Notes: generated from the letters alone by a model not told the origin. DNA of 64,000 bases from Cepaea nemoralis (GCA_014155875.1 JACEFZ010004096.1:1-64000), one strand, 5' to 3'. Numbered from the stretch's first letter, positions 24,365-37,905 are shown. Translations and numbers: made by a program.

Positions 24365-24930
24365 GGTTAATGCTGAACCAAGTTGATGAATATAAATACC
24401 TAAGGATAATTATTACATCAGATGGAAGATGCAGGACAGAGATTAAGAGCAGAATAGATCAAGAAAAAGCTGAATTCCAGAAAATGAAAAGTATCTTATG
24501 CAATAAGTTACTATCATTGAATGTCAGAAAGAGGGTGCTGAAATGTTATCTAGAACCAGGTTTGCTGTATGGAGTCATGAAACTTTAAAGAACAAATTAG
24601 AAAAAGCTTGGAAGCAAAGGAGATGTGGTTCCTGAGATGAATGCTGTGAATACCTTTGTCTGCTAGATTAACTAATAATGACTGCCTAGGAAAGGCTAAT
24701 GAAACCAGAACAGTATACACAACTATGAAAAAGAGACAAACAGCATTCTTTGGTCATGTGATGAGAAGAGAGGCATAGGAGAATATTGTGACGACTAGAA
24801 AGATCAACGGGAAAAGAGACAGACCAAGAGAAATGATGCTGGATGCAGATGGCGCGCGGAGGTATGTCATTAGCAGAATTTGATCCAGAGCACCATAGAC
24901 CGAGATTTGTGGACAGATATTTACGCATAC
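24365..24930 (+). mobile_element. LINE reverse transcriptase C-terminal relic
   Basis: Plus-strand segments read 'VDEYKYLRIIITSDGRC', 'FQKMKSILCNKLLSLNVRKR' and, after frame breaks, 'AFFGHVMRREA' then 'GKRDRPREMMLD'. This is the same LINE family as 43,715, 56,190, 62,440 and (minus) 4,205 and 38,855. Inactive. Confidence 0.7.
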
Positions 24931-24949
24931 GCCAGCCGACATGGCACAT

Positions 24950-25940
24950 GATGATAATAACAGTAATCACAGAATACATCCTAAATTGATGCGAAAACAA
25001 ACAATGGACAAACAAGTTCTGGCAACCTGACTAAATCTTTCAAACGAACATAACCAAAATGTTCATAGCATGCCACTTACTAGAATGTGAGCATGTGGCA
25101 GACAGACAGACTTCAGTGTGCTGTTCACTACTTCTGAGATTTGCTGAGGCATCTGCTATTCACGAGGAAAAACCATGATTGTGTAACCAAAAAGATGATA
25201 GAATCTATAAAACTGCAGTGGTAACATTGAAACATACGAGAATGTGTGTTTGTGTGTCTCAAGTGAAAGCATTCATGACACTGCTGTAATATATGTTGTA
25301 CTTGCTATGCGGTATTCTCCCGACAAGAGGCTGAGAAATATACCTGACAATGAACTGTGCAATATGCTATTTATGACTTCTATATACATAGTACACATAT
25401 CAGATAACAATATCGTTACTGAGTATGATATAGTTTCCAATTTACACAGTGAACCTTGTATACACACTTAATAAAACACAACAATAAATAATAATTGCAG
25501 ACATGTATTGATAGATTTGGTAATAAATTACAAACTATCACAAAATATTAATTTAAAAAAAACAAAACAGGAATGGTAACGTTCAACTTCATACAAATCT
25601 GTCAATCAATATGACCACCATGTAACAATTATAACATTTACGATCCAAGTAAAAAATCTGAAAGACAACCGTGATTAAGCTACATTGAGCTTACTGTTGT
25701 GCACAAAAGCATGCATGCAAACACAGCAAGCAAACTATGATAATGACACAACAATGATATGACAACAATGATGATGACAACAATGATAACGACACAACAA
25801 TGACATTGGGTTGGATTTTATTAGATCAAGCTCATTAGAACCTTCTTCATGGCACTTGGCATTATCTGTTAGTGCTCTAGTGTTATTCTTTCTTTGGGCC
25901 AGACTAGGAGGTTTTCATCTGTGTGCATAGACTCAGTACC
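24950..25940. other. No gene seen
   Basis: AT-rich. A short imperfect ACAATGATATGAC-type repeat lies at about 25,735-25,805. Nothing else recognised. Confidence 0.4.
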
Positions 25941-25944
25941 ACCA

Positions 25945-27060
25945 GCACTGTAAAACAGGCACTAAGACATCAGCACTGTAGCACTGGCACTAAGACATCA
26001 GCCCTGTAGCACTGGCACTAAGACATCAGCACTGTAGCACTGGCACTACAGCACCAGCACTGTAGCACTGGCACTAAGACATCAGCACTGTAGCACTGGC
26101 ACTAAGACATCAGCACTGTAGCACTGGCACTAAGACATCAGCACTGTAGCACTGGCACTAAGACATCAGCCCTGTAGCACTGGCACTAAGACATCAGCAC
26201 TGTAGCACTGGCACTACAGCATCAGCACTGGCACAGTCATATCGGCACTCTGTAAAAAGGGCACTCTGAAATATCAGCACTGTAACACAATTACTCTTAA
26301 CACCTCCACTGCAACACAAGCACTTGGTAGCACCAATACTTTGTAATGAGAGCACTTTGTATCATTAGCATTCTGTAATACCGGCACTCTGTACTACAGG
26401 TTCTCTGTACCACAGTCACTGTAAAACAGGCACTCTGTATCAGAGGCACACTGTAACACCAGCACTCTGTTAACACAGGTACTCTATAACTCCAGCAATT
26501 TATAACACCGACACTCTGTAACACTAGCACTCTAACACACTCTCTGTAATGCAGGCACTCTGTAACACCAGTACTCTATAAGACTAGCACTATGTAACAA
26601 TGTGACTGTAACACAGGCACGTTGTAACAAGACTGTTACTGTAACACTGGCATTATGTAACACTGGCACTAATATCAGCACTGTAACACCAGCACTATAT
26701 AACATCACTGTTACTGTAACACTGGCACTCTATAACTCAGGCATTCTGTAACATTAGCACTGTAACACTGGCATTCTGTAACACTGGCACTAATATCAGC
26801 ACTGTAACACCAGCACTATATAACATCACTGTTATAGTAATACTGGCACTATGTAACACCACTGTTACTGTAACACTGGCACTCTTAACACTGGCATTCT
26901 GTAACATTAGCACTGTAACACAGGCACTCTGTAACACTGGCACTAATATCAGCACTGTAAAATCAGCACTGTAACACCAGCAATGCAGCACTGGCATTCT
27001 GAAACACTGAAACTGTATCACCAGAACTCTGTAACATTAGCACTATGTAACACCCAGTGC
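25945..27060. repeat. Minisatellite, about 28-bp unit, strongly diverged distally
   Basis: The regular part (25,960-26,235) has the unit 'ACATCAGCACTGTAGCACTG' plus 'GCACTAAG'. Beyond it the same short words (GCACT, TGTAACAC, CTCTGTAA) continue in loose order to about 27,060, like an older part of the same array. Confidence 0.8.
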
Positions 27061-27229
27061 ATGTATACAATAACCAGGCATGCCCAGAATATCATGTTGT
27101 GGCAGGTTCTCTAACTTGACCACAATTATAACCTAATCAAGACTGAACAATCTCTAATTTTACCACAATTATAACCTAATCAAATTTAAATTCTAATTTT
27201 AAAATGTACTGTATGACTTTTCTCCGTAA

Positions 27230-27420
27230 TCTCGTAAGGTAACGTGATGACGGTTCAAATCAGCAGTGGTTCGAATCGCATCGGTAACTTACGGGGTATG
27301 TGAGCCGGCCGCTCAGAAAGCAATGGCAAACTACTGATCGTAATCTTGCCAAGAGATCAACATACAGCTGAAAGATGCTGGTGTTGACAGCTAAGTCCTG
27401 TAAAAAGGATATGCTAAAAA
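27230..27420 (+). repeat. tRNA-like SINE, family A, variant
   Basis: Shares 'GTTCGAATCGCATCGGTAAC' and 'TATGTGAGCCGGCCGCTCAG' with the reversed copy at 61,112-61,345, so these form a subfamily. 3' signature 'GATGCTGGTGTTGAC'. Confidence 0.65.
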
Positions 27421-27448
27421 AAAAAAAAACCCAGGACAGGAATTTATG

Positions 27449-27685
27449 GGCTCTGTGGTGAAGGGTTACGGACGCAATTTGTAATCCCACATACCGCAGT
27501 TGCAACACGACTGCTGGCTATTTGGTAGCATACAGCCTTGCTTTGATTTTTAAACAATGTTATGTGTGCTGGTCATTCAAAAAGTAATGGCAAACTACTG
27601 AATGTAAACATGCCAAAAAATCACAAACAGCTAAAATATGCTGGGGGTTGACTGGGACATCCTGTAAAGGATACGCAACTAACTC
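27449..27685 (+). repeat. tRNA-like SINE, family A
   Basis: 5' 'GGCTCTGTGGTGAAGGGTTAC', then 'GGACGCAATTTGTAATCCCA' and the 3' signature 'ATGCTGGGGGTTGACTGG'. Confidence 0.7.
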
Positions 27686-27774
27686 ACCCAGGACGCATCA
27701 TAACTACTTAGCCCCCCACTCCCATCTCATGTCTATGTTGTTCTTACAGATGGAAACATAAAGATCATCATCAT

Positions 27775-28055
27775 CATGTGCCCTGCCAGCCAGGGTAGGC
27801 ATTCATGTCTCTCCACAGACCTCGGTCGTGGTGTTCTGAATCAACTCTGCTCACGTTTGTCCTCCATCTCAGCATAATTTCCCTTGGTCTGCTTCTCAAA
27901 CTGATATTTCCAGTTGGCACAATGTTCTCCAATGCCTCGCTTCTGATTATATGATTAAAAAACATGTTTGCCTGTCCTATAGTTGTATGTGCATGTTCCG
28001 GATGTACTGTACCACATGTAAAGTACAATGCAGCAGATGTGTAGAAAGGCATTCA
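27775..28055 (-). mobile_element. LINE 3'-end relic
   Basis: The minus strand reads 'ANMFFNHIIRSEALENIV', 'SRPREIMLRW' and 'HHDRGLWRDMNAYPG', the terminal coding segment of the LINE family seen at 24,365 and 62,440. Open over about 92 codons but only a fragment. Confidence 0.65.
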
Positions 28056-28345
28056 TCAGTAGTTGTACATGTGTTACACATTGAAATGTGTAAAATACTG
28101 GTTAGTAAATTTGTTACAAACTGAATTGTTTAGATGAAATAACGACCAGTAAAACTTTTTTTACATAAACTGAAATGTTCAGGTGAAGTACTGACCAGTA
28201 AATTTTTTATAAACTAAAATATTCATGTCAAATACTACCCAGTAAATTTGTTATAAAAGCAAAATGTTCAAGTCAAATACTGACCAGTTAATGTATTATG
28301 CAAACTTACATGCTCAGCTGAAGTACTGACTAATAAATCACAAAG
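28056..28345. repeat. Degenerate tandem repeat, about 58-bp period
   Basis: Five loosely similar units carrying 'ATGTTCA', 'TACTGACCAGTAAAT' and 'TTATAAACT'. Confidence 0.55.
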
Positions 28346-29490
28346 TCTCAAGTATGGGCACTTGAATTAGCTACACAATGTCTCAGAAATGGGGACAGGA
28401 ATTAGTTACACAATGTCTCAGATATGGGGACAGGAATTATTTATACAATGTCTCAGATATGGGGGAAGGAATTAGTTATACAGAATATCTCAGATATGGG
28501 ACATAAATTAGTTACACAATTTGAATAACGAAGACACAAACAATAGATTGCACGATTTATTGCCTGGCATATTTCGCTGCATCTCGTCAGTTACATACTG
28601 CAGAAATCACACATCTCAGATATGGGGAAATTAGTTACACAATATCTCAGATATGGGGACAGGAATTATTTATACAATGTCTCAGATATGGGGACAGGAA
28701 TTATTTATACAATCTCTCAGATATGGGGACAGGAATTATTTATACAATCTCTCATATATGGGGACAGGAATTATTTATACAATCTCTCAGATATGGGGAC
28801 AGGAATTATTTATACAATATCTCAGATATGGGGACAGGAATTATTTATACAATCTCTCAGATATGAAGACAGGAATTATTTATACAATATCTCAGATATG
28901 GGGACAGGAATTATTTATACAATATTTCAGATATGGGGACAGGAATTAGTTATAAAATGTCTCAGATATGGGGACAGGAATTATTTATACAATGACTCAG
29001 ATACGGGGACAGGAATTATTTATACAATATCTCAGATATGGGGGAAGGAGTTAGTTATACAATGTCTTAGATATGGGGGAAGGAGTTAGTTATACAATGT
29101 CTCAGATATTGGGACAGGAATTAGTTATACAGTATCTCAGATATGGGGACAGAAGTTAGTTACACAATGTCTCAGATATGGGGATGGGAATTATTTATAC
29201 AATGTCTTAGATATGGGGACAGGAATTATTTATAAAATATCTCAGATATGGGGACAGGAATTATTTATAAAATATCTCAGATATGGGGACAGGAATTATT
29301 TATACAATGTCTTAGATATGGGGACAGGAATTATTTATAAAATATCTCAGATATGGGGACAGGAATTAGTTACACAATGTCTCAGATATGGGGACAGGAA
29401 TTAGTTACACAATGTCTCAGATATGGGGGACAGAAATTAGTTATATACAATATCTCAGATATTGGGACAGAAGTTAGTTACACAATGGGC
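28345..29490. repeat. Tandem array, 35-bp unit, about 32 copies
   Basis: The unit is 'AGATATGGGGACAGGAATTA' plus 'TTTATACAATGTCTC', with TTAGTTACAC variants at both ends. 35 is not a multiple of three, so the array is open in all three plus frames with a 35-residue period. That explains the 155-codon frame at 28,622-29,089, which is not a gene. Confidence 0.9.
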
Positions 29491-30182
29491 TGGAAATGTT
29501 TCTCCATTTTTTTTTGTTTGGTCTATTTTCACAATTACATTCATCAGCAAATGTCTCTAGATATTTAACACTATCCACTTGGTGAAGAATTTTTCCTTCT
29601 ATCTCTATTTCACATTTGATAGTCACCTGTTTTTCGATACCACCATTGTTACTGTTTTCTTGATATTCAAGGAGAGTCCTTTCTTTGCACTCTCTGTTAC
29701 TACAATGTCCAACAATTGTTGTAGATCTGTTGCATTATCCGCCACCAATACTGTGTCATCTGCATAGCGTATATTATTTATATTATAACCTCCAAATATT
29801 ATTCCTGGCTTTTCTTTGATCGCTCTCATTATTACTTCGCTATAGAGGGAGAAGAGATCTGGTGACAAAACACAATCCTGTCTTACTCCAAACTTTATGT
29901 GTTCATAATTTCCTTCTGTATTTCCCATTTTAATTGCTGCTGTTTGGTTCCAGTAAATAGTTTTTATTATTCTGAGATCTTTCCCATCAATGTTAATATC
30001 TTCCAACATTTTAATCAGTTCATCATGTTTTACTTTATAATCTATGAAGCACAAATATATGTCTTTCTTTGTCTCTACTGATCTTTCTAATAGTGTTCGT
30101 AATGTGTATATTGCATTGTTTGTACCTTTTCCTTCCACAAATCCATACTGTTCTTCACCAATTTCCATTTTTATTTTCACAT
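29490..30182 (-). mobile_element. LINE reverse transcriptase fragment with YADD motif
   Basis: A minus-strand open frame of 185 codons (29,623-30,180) covers the palm of a non-LTR reverse transcriptase: 'EEQYGFVEGKGTNNAIYTLR', 'IYLCFIDYKVKHDEL', 'FGVRQDCVLSPDLFSLY' and 'NIRYADDTVLVADN', with the catalytic Asp pair intact. It continues weakly to about 29,490. Both ends of a full LINE are absent. The second half of the protein family is scattered at 24,365 and 38,855. Confidence 0.8.
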
Positions 30183-30379
30183 TACAATTCTGAGTAGAAG
30201 CTTAGTGACATGATTTATGAGGTTAATCGTACGAAATAGGATGTGGAAAAACGGGGTACAACTGGACATTCATTTCACTTGGCTTTAAATATAGGAGAAT
30301 GGAAACATGTAATGATTCATGAACTAAAGAACTGACAATAAAAGAAAGAATGGCAGTGATGAGTAATGACAGTGTACTA
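30183..30379. other. No gene seen
   Basis: Short non-coding link between the LINE fragment and the next minisatellite. Confidence 0.3.
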
Positions 30380-33160
30380 AAGATATGCAGTAATGCCGTG
30401 AACTAAAGATGTGATCAGTAATGATGGAGAACTGAAGATGTGATCAGTTATGATGGAGTACTAAAGATGTGATCAGTAATGCCTGTGAACTAAAGATGTG
30501 ATCAGTAATGATGGAGAACTGAAGATGTAATCAGTATGATGGAGAAATGAAGATGTGATCAGTATTGATGGAGAACTAAAGATTGATTGATTGATTGATT
30601 GATTTAGGAACCGACATCACAACATTCGGGACATTCCCATAAGCGCTCCGTCCCCATCCTCAGCAGCCAGCGAAGAGTTCCAACACTAATAGTTCCAGTA
30701 GCAATCTGATTATATGTCTGTCTCACCTTTCCTCTGAGTGTCGAGCGTCGGCCAGATCCCCTCGTCACTCCTCGCTGTCTCATTCTTACCAGACTATGGT
30801 GATCCATTTGCTCCTCCGAGGTGTACACATGCTCCCACAAGGCCGCAACCACGTCTGCCCTTGTCATGCATCAATACTCCACCAAGTTTTGCCGAGCCAG
30901 CCAATCTGTCCGCCTGTTCATTCCCCAGCACACCGGCATGCCCAGGAGAAAAGATCCAGGTGATGCTTGCTACCCGTGACCTCCGAAGCGAAGCAAGCCA
31001 CTCTGCACGAAGCTTGCCTGTTCTCACCCTTCTCAGCATGCTTTCTGAGTCAGTTACAATCACAATGTGTGTATGTATCGTGTTTTCTATCCAGCGGAAA
31101 GCTGCACTGACCGCCTCCACCTCCATTCTTAAGCTAGATGTAGTGTCATCATACGCCAGGCTCTCCTGCACCAAACGCCGACCATTAGTTTTTGCCAAGA
31201 ACCCCCAGGCACTTCTCCTACCTCTCAACACCGACCCATCCGTGTAGATAATCACATCACCCGGGCGAGAATTTTCCTGAATTAGTTGCTGAATTTCCAC
31301 TTCCGTGGCCCCTGCTGGCCACTCCCTGCTCAATGTGATTATAACTCTGCACAAGTCTGACTGCACGGCTGGCACTCTGACCCACTCCTCTCCTCGCCTG
31401 ATGTTCTCCAAGGGGCACACCTGTCTGATCGTATCCTCCGCCTGAGCCATCCATGATTTCCCTCTTATCAGTCTCTGACCCTTAACTACGTCCAGCGCCT
31501 CATGCAACGGGTGATCTGTGTCTGCAGCTACTCTGAGGTATGCCTTCGCTTGCATCACCTTGTGCCTACCAGCAACAGTAGGCAGACCAAGGATGTAACG
31601 CATACACACTACTGGAGTGTCTCTGGTGCATCCCAGAATGACCCGCATAGCTTCATTCTGTATGCGCTCTAATTTCACCAGCTGACTCTTTGAGACAGTG
31701 AGCAGTCCTAGTCCATAATCAATCACTGAGAGGATCAAGTGCTGGTATAGTGTGAAGAGCATTCTCTGCTCTGTGTCCATTGCAGTCATAGTTTTAAGTG
31801 CATTGAGTCCCTTTTGAGATCTTGTCACAACCGTCTCCACATGGTCCTTGAAGGACAGACTCCTGTCAAATGTGATTACCAGATACTTCAGTTTGTTCTC
31901 TCTGTTGATGCTTCTACCATCTATCGTGAGGCTTGGGGCATCATCTCTCACAATCCTGTTGTCCAGAGAGCACCAGAACACAGCCGCCTTTTCCGGGTTG
32001 ATGACAGCACTCATTTCAGTGCACCAGTCAATCACTTTGTCTATTGTCACCTGTAGCTCCTGGGCTGTTTGATCCCTATTTCTCCCCTGCCTGTATGCAA
32101 GAATATCATCTGCAAATGTTAGAATCCTTCCAACCCCTGGTGCTTCTAGGTATGCAATCTTGCTCGTATACACATTAAAGAGCACCGGTGAGATTGCAGA
32201 TCCCTGTGGCAGTCTCGGGGTTAAAATATGTGGCTCTGAGGTCCATGCGCCCAGACGGAGAGCAACCTGACGAGAATGCAAGACGGTTGCTATCCAGTTT
32301 CACCAACCAGGGATTGACCCCCTTCTCCATAAGTGCGGTCATCAAAATATCATAGCGACTCTATTGTACGCATCCTCGAGATCAAGTGCTGCCGCCATCG
32401 TTTCCTGTCTACTCTGGAACCCCTCATAAACTAAAGATGTGATCAGTAATGATGGAGAACTAAAGATGTGATCATTAATGGTGGAGAAATGAAGATGTGA
32501 TCAGTATTGATGGAGAACTGAAGATGTGATCAGTACTAAAGATGTGAATAGTAATGATGGAGAACTAAAAATGTGATCAGTAATGATGAAGAACTAAAGA
32601 TGTGAATAGTAATGACAGAGAACTAAGGATGTGACGGTACTAATGGTGAAATAAGATGTGATCAGTAATGGTGGTAAATAAGATGTGATCAGTAATGATG
32701 GAGAACTAAAGATGTGATCAATAATGATGGAGAGCTAAAGATGTTATCAGTAATGATGGAGAACTAAAGATGTGATCAGTAATGATGGTGAAATGAAGAT
32801 GTGATCAGTAATGATGGAGAACTAAAGATGTGATCAGTAATGATGGAGAACTAAAGATGTTATCAGTAATGATGGTGAAATAAGATGTGATCAGCGGGGT
32901 GAACTAAAGATGTGATCAGTAATGGTGGTGAAATAATATGTGATCAGTAATGATGGCAAACTAAAGATGTTATCAGTAATGATGGAGAACTAAAGATGTG
33001 ATCAGTAATGATGGTGAAATGAAGATGTGATCAGTAATGATGGAGAACTAAAGATGTGATCAGAGGGGTGAACTAAAGATGTGATCAGTAATGATGGTGA
33101 AATAACATGTGATCAGTAATGACAAAGTGCCAAAGATATGTTCAATAATGACAGTGTACC
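30380..33160. repeat. 29-bp minisatellite, split by a LINE
   Basis: The unit 'GATGTGATCAGTAATGATGG' plus 'AGAACTAAA' occurs on both sides (30,380-30,585 and 32,426-33,160) of the LINE at 30,586-32,425. The array was therefore present before the insertion. Variants with GGTGAAATAA occur in the right part. Confidence 0.85.
30586..32425 (-). mobile_element. 5'-truncated LINE: reverse transcriptase plus RNase H
   Basis: A 495-codon minus-strand frame (30,794-32,281) carries the end of the palm ('LPQGSAISPVLFNVY', 'RILTFADDILAY'), the thumb ('YGLGLLTVSKSQLVKLERI'), a connector ('GKSWMAQAEDTIRQV') and a complete-looking RNase H: 'DVIIYTDGSVLRGRR', 'MEVEAVSAAF', 'VTDSESMLRR' and 'SPGHAGVLGNEQADRLAG'. 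The C-terminal segment continues to 30,604 and ends 'LWECPECCDV'. Upstream to 32,410 'MAAALDLEDAYNRV' continues after a frame break. A (TTGA)-type tail at 30,586-30,603 and AACTAAAGAT on both flanks support retrotransposition into the minisatellite. The family is I/Jockey-like. Confidence 0.85.
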
Positions 33161-33612
33161 AAAAATGTCAACCTGATTAAGACTCTAGCTTGTTACAATA
33201 AAAAAAAAAAGACTTCAAACAAGGTTCAATGGAATGGAAACGAATATCTCTGGTACATAACAAACTGGGAATAATAAAATATCTAGGGTAAAATATTTTC
33301 AGGGAAAACAGTTATGATGTTAAAATATAATTATCATTGAAATAGATAATACAGACACATAAAAATAACAAATAAGAATTTCCTTTTTCAAATGTTCATT
33401 TCTGACCAAAACAATGATTCATAAAAATCATTAATATCTATATGCAGACATACAGTTAATTACATTAGGACTGAGAAGGTACTCATCTATAACTCACTAA
33501 AGTTCATCACTTGTAAGGCAGACCATTTGTCACACCAATTTATTTCTAACCTGCACAGGGCCACCAGCTAGAAGTACATGATTGGACTAAAGATGCAAAG
33601 ATGCCTAAGTGA
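33161..33612. other. No gene seen
   Basis: AT-rich, no recognised feature. Confidence 0.4.
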
Positions 33613-33621
33613 CTAAAGGAT

Positions 33622-35038
33622 CTCATCTCATCATGTTCCTCTTGTACCTTGCGGTGTCGAGGTGAAGTATAAACTTCGTGAGAGTGCCCGGTTATGGGCT
33701 TCGTATATCGACATTCCCATGGATTCTGTTATTCCCTCAGTCCAACGTTTACGTGGTCGGCCTCTTCCTCTGTTTCCATCTGGTCTGTACATCATTGCTT
33801 GTTGTGGCATGCTGTTGACTGGTAGCCTACTTGCATGGCCAAACCATTTGACTTGCTGCTTTCTAATAAAATCTAGAGCAGCTTTAACCCCTACTTTAGT
33901 CCTGATTTCTTCATTTCTGATCTTATCTCTTCTTGATACGTTGAGTATTCTTCTCAGAAACCTCATTTCTGTTGTTGTGATTTTTCTTTTCTCTTTTTCT
34001 GTCATTGTCCAGGTTTGGCATTGGTAGCAGAGAGTTGGTAGGAAGATTGTGTTGTAAAGTGCTTTCTTAGTAGTTATTGATACATGTTTGTTCTTTAGTA
34101 TTGGTGCCATTTGTCCAATGAGTTGATTTGCCTTATTGCACCTATTTTCGATCTCGTCTTCTGATCTGCCATTTCTTCTTCTTCTTCGTTCATCCGGAGT
34201 TTTTTTTTCGGATGTGATTGCGTTGTGCCTGTTTACAGCAGAGCTGCGTTCTTGCGCCGTTAGGCCGACACATCCGACTTCTGCGGGCATTTGTTGACCG
34301 GGTTAACCTTCCCGGGGTGATCTGCCATTTGATGATATTATACTTCCTAGGTACTTGAAGCTCTTTACTTGTTTCAAGGGATGTTCGTTTAGGTGAATTG
34401 TTGCTGTTTGTTCTTCTTTAGTTATAGTCATTACCTCTGTTTTGCTTGTGCTAATTTTCATGTTATGTTCCCTACACATTTCGTTTAGACTATTCATGTG
34501 GTCTTGTAATTCAGCTTCTGATTTTGCTATTAGTGCTTGGTCGTCCGCAAACAGGAGTTCTCTAATGGTTAGATTTGCAGATGGTTCTTCTTCTGTGTTC
34601 TCGTCATGCGGTATTCTTGCTGTCTCTGCTTGGCTGGTTTCTTTACATATGTTGTCTATATATGTTATGAACAAGAGAGGGGACAGGACACAACCTTGTC
34701 GTACTCCAGATCTTATGGTGAAGGGTTCTGAGTGTTCTCCAGTTGCTCTCACTATGCATTCACTGTTGTTGTATAAACTTCTGCATAGGTTTGTTAGATG
34801 TGTACTCACTCCATATTGTTTAAGGATTTCCCACAGCTTGTTTCTATCTACCCTATCAAATGCCTTTTCTTGGTCGACAAAGGCTAAGTAGAGTGTTTCA
34901 TTGAATTCAATTGATTTTTCTATAAGTTGTCTAAGAGCAAAAATGGCGTCTGTGCATCCTTTGTTTTTCCTAAATCCAAGCTGCGTTTCGCTTAGCTGGG
35001 GTTCTAAAGTAGTTCGTAATCTTTTTTCAAGAATTTTG
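33622..35038 (-). mobile_element. Young 5'-truncated LINE reverse transcriptase, split by a retroposon
   Basis: Bounded by a 9-bp duplication CTAAAGGAT (33,613-33,621 and 35,039-35,047). The minus-strand reading frame is open from the truncation point to the retroposon: 'KILEKRLRTTLEPQLSETQL', 'LAFVDQEKAFDRVDRNKL', 'RSGVRQGCVLSPLLF', 'LLFADDQALIA' and 'KYLGSIISSNG'. After the retroposon it resumes 'EDEIENRCNKANQLIGQM', 'QQVKWFGHASRLP' and 'GRGRPRKRWTEGI', then a stop and a short GATGAG-like tail. Catalytic residues are intact. Removing the 143-bp insertion and one target-site copy restores a single frame, so both insertions are recent. Confidence 0.88.
34175..34317 (-). mobile_element. 143-bp GAA-tailed retroposon with 13-bp target-site duplication
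   Basis: TGATCTGCCATTT is present on both sides (34,162-34,174 and 34,318-34,330). The element is nearly identical to 4,347-4,490: CTT-repeat start, 'CGTTCATCCGGAG', 'GCCGACACATCCGACTTCTG' and 'CTTCCCGGGG' end. Confidence 0.92.
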
Positions 35039-35069
35039 CTAAAGGATAATAATGATAAAAAAAAGTCGC

Positions 35070-35295
35070 TTAAAAGTCAACTTCATTGCACCAGGTTTTT
35101 ATCCCACACGGCTCAGTCTCTTTCCACAGCACGGAAAGTATCCCACAAAGCACAAACTCCATAGCTCCAGCGATGACCCCCAGGAGTATCCGAAAAAATT
35201 CACTCGCGAACTGAAGGACTTGGCCCGGAATTGAACTCAGAACCTTCGGAGCCCGAGTCAGACAGCTTGACCACTTCGCCTCGGAGACTCCCTAG
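35070..35295 (-). repeat. tRNA-like SINE, family C
   Basis: Reversed copy: 'GTCTCCGAGGCGAAGTGGTC' (A-box-like) and 'GAGTTCAATTCC' (B-box-like) on the minus strand. Shares 'CTCCATAGCTCCAGCGATGA' with the copy at 11,220. Confidence 0.6.
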
Positions 35296-35620
35296 ATATA
35301 TAATGATAATATATGATAATCTAAAGGGGACATGGCGGGCACAGTAGCCAATGAGACACATACAATAGATTACAGTATAATGACAGTCAGTGTAAAATTA
35401 CCTTGGTAGTCAGTAAAATGCATGGTGAGCATTTCACCTTTAAGGATTCATTGTGCTTTTTTTGGTTGTTTTCTATTGCCTGATTTCTGCAGCATGCACC
35501 TGAGATGCAGCAACATTTGTGAAGCAATAACTTGTGCAACTTAATGTTTGTGGTTTCATTTTTCAAATGATGATAAAATATGGCAGCTTAATAATGGTGA
35601 CAGATATGATACATTGAAGA
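35296..35620. other. No gene seen
   Basis: Contains a 'GCAATAACTTGTGCAACTTA' stretch that loosely matches the dispersed repeat at 7,660 and 28,540. Otherwise unassigned. Confidence 0.3.
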
Positions 35621-35621
35621 G

Positions 35622-35770
35622 TAACAATGATAAATATAGGACACCATGATGGGTAATGATGATAAATACAGGACACCATGATGGGTAATGATGATAAATA
35701 TAGGACACCTTGATGGGTAATGATGATAAATATAGGACACCTTGATGTGTAATGAGGATAAATATAAAAG
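35622..35770. repeat. Short minisatellite, 32-bp unit, 4-5 copies
   Basis: The unit is 'TGATGATAAATATAGGACAC' plus 'CATGATGGGTAA'. Confidence 0.85.
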
Positions 35771-35784
35771 TTATATATCCATTA

Positions 35785-35873
35785 TAGGATGTCGCAGTCA
35801 ACCCCAGCATTCTTTGGCTGTTTGTGATTTCTTGTCAAGTTTACATTTAGTAGTTTGCCATTGCTTTTAGAAC
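35785..35873 (-). repeat. Partial family-A SINE running into bad sequence
   Basis: Starts with the reversed 3' signature 'TCGCAGTCAACCCCAGCATT' and continues through 'TAGTTTGCCATTGCTTTTAG', then changes abruptly into homopolymer runs at about 35,875. Confidence 0.7.
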
Positions 35874-37375
<1,502 letters not shown>

Positions 37376-37439
37376 CTTTTATATTGTTATGACATTATCA
37401 TGTCAAATATACATTATTCTGAAGGGTGATGTTGACAAA

Positions 37440-37720
37440 TTTGCAATACCATGAAGGTATTGTCCAGAATGAGAGACTTGGGAGTAATAATTGGCATGGC
37501 CAGACATGAGAGTCACATCAGGAGAATGAGGGGCCTCGTCAACACAGAATTGGCACTATAGAGGTAGACAATCAAACAAGTTGGGAAGACAACATCAAGA
37601 GATGGATGAACATCCGCCTGACAGAATGTATAGTCAGGGCGAGAGACAGACAGTGTTGGAGATCCATTGCAGCCAACCTTCATTGTGGAGATGGCACCTG
37701 ACTGATTGATTGGCTGTATA
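37440..37720 (+). mobile_element. LINE 3' end with (GATT)n-like tail
   Basis: Shares 'GAAGACAACATCAAGAGATG' and 'GCGAGAGACAGACAGTGTTG' with 58,340-58,655. Both end 'GCACCTGA' followed by GATTGATT. Another truncated LINE family. Confidence 0.65.
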
Positions 37721-37724
37721 ACAC

Positions 37725-37905
37725 TTGAGTCACGATAAATCTATGATCATTATTATACTTTAATCTATCATTACCTTTCAGTGTATTGTATCTATCATCA
37801 TTATACTTTAATCTATGATATGTTTATCATTACCCTTCAGTATATCGTATGTATCATCATTATACGTTATCATTCATTACTCTTGGTATCTTATTACATG
37901 GTATC
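37725..37905. repeat. Degenerate tandem repeat, about 60-65 bp, three units
   Basis: Each unit carries 'ATCATTATACTTTAATCTAT' and 'ATTACCTTTCAGT'-like words. Confidence 0.6.

Noticed and set aside
28622..29089. 155-codon repetitive protein
   Set aside because: The 35-bp array is open in all three frames. No start context or splice evidence.
31660..31690. Relationship between the composite repeat ('QLVKLER' on its minus strand) and the LINE 'SQLVKLERIQ'
   Set aside because: Only about 20 bases resemble each other, with no extension either side. Probably chance.
30794..32281. 495-codon protein as a host gene
   Set aside because: Reverse transcriptase and RNase H motifs show it is a 5'-truncated LINE.
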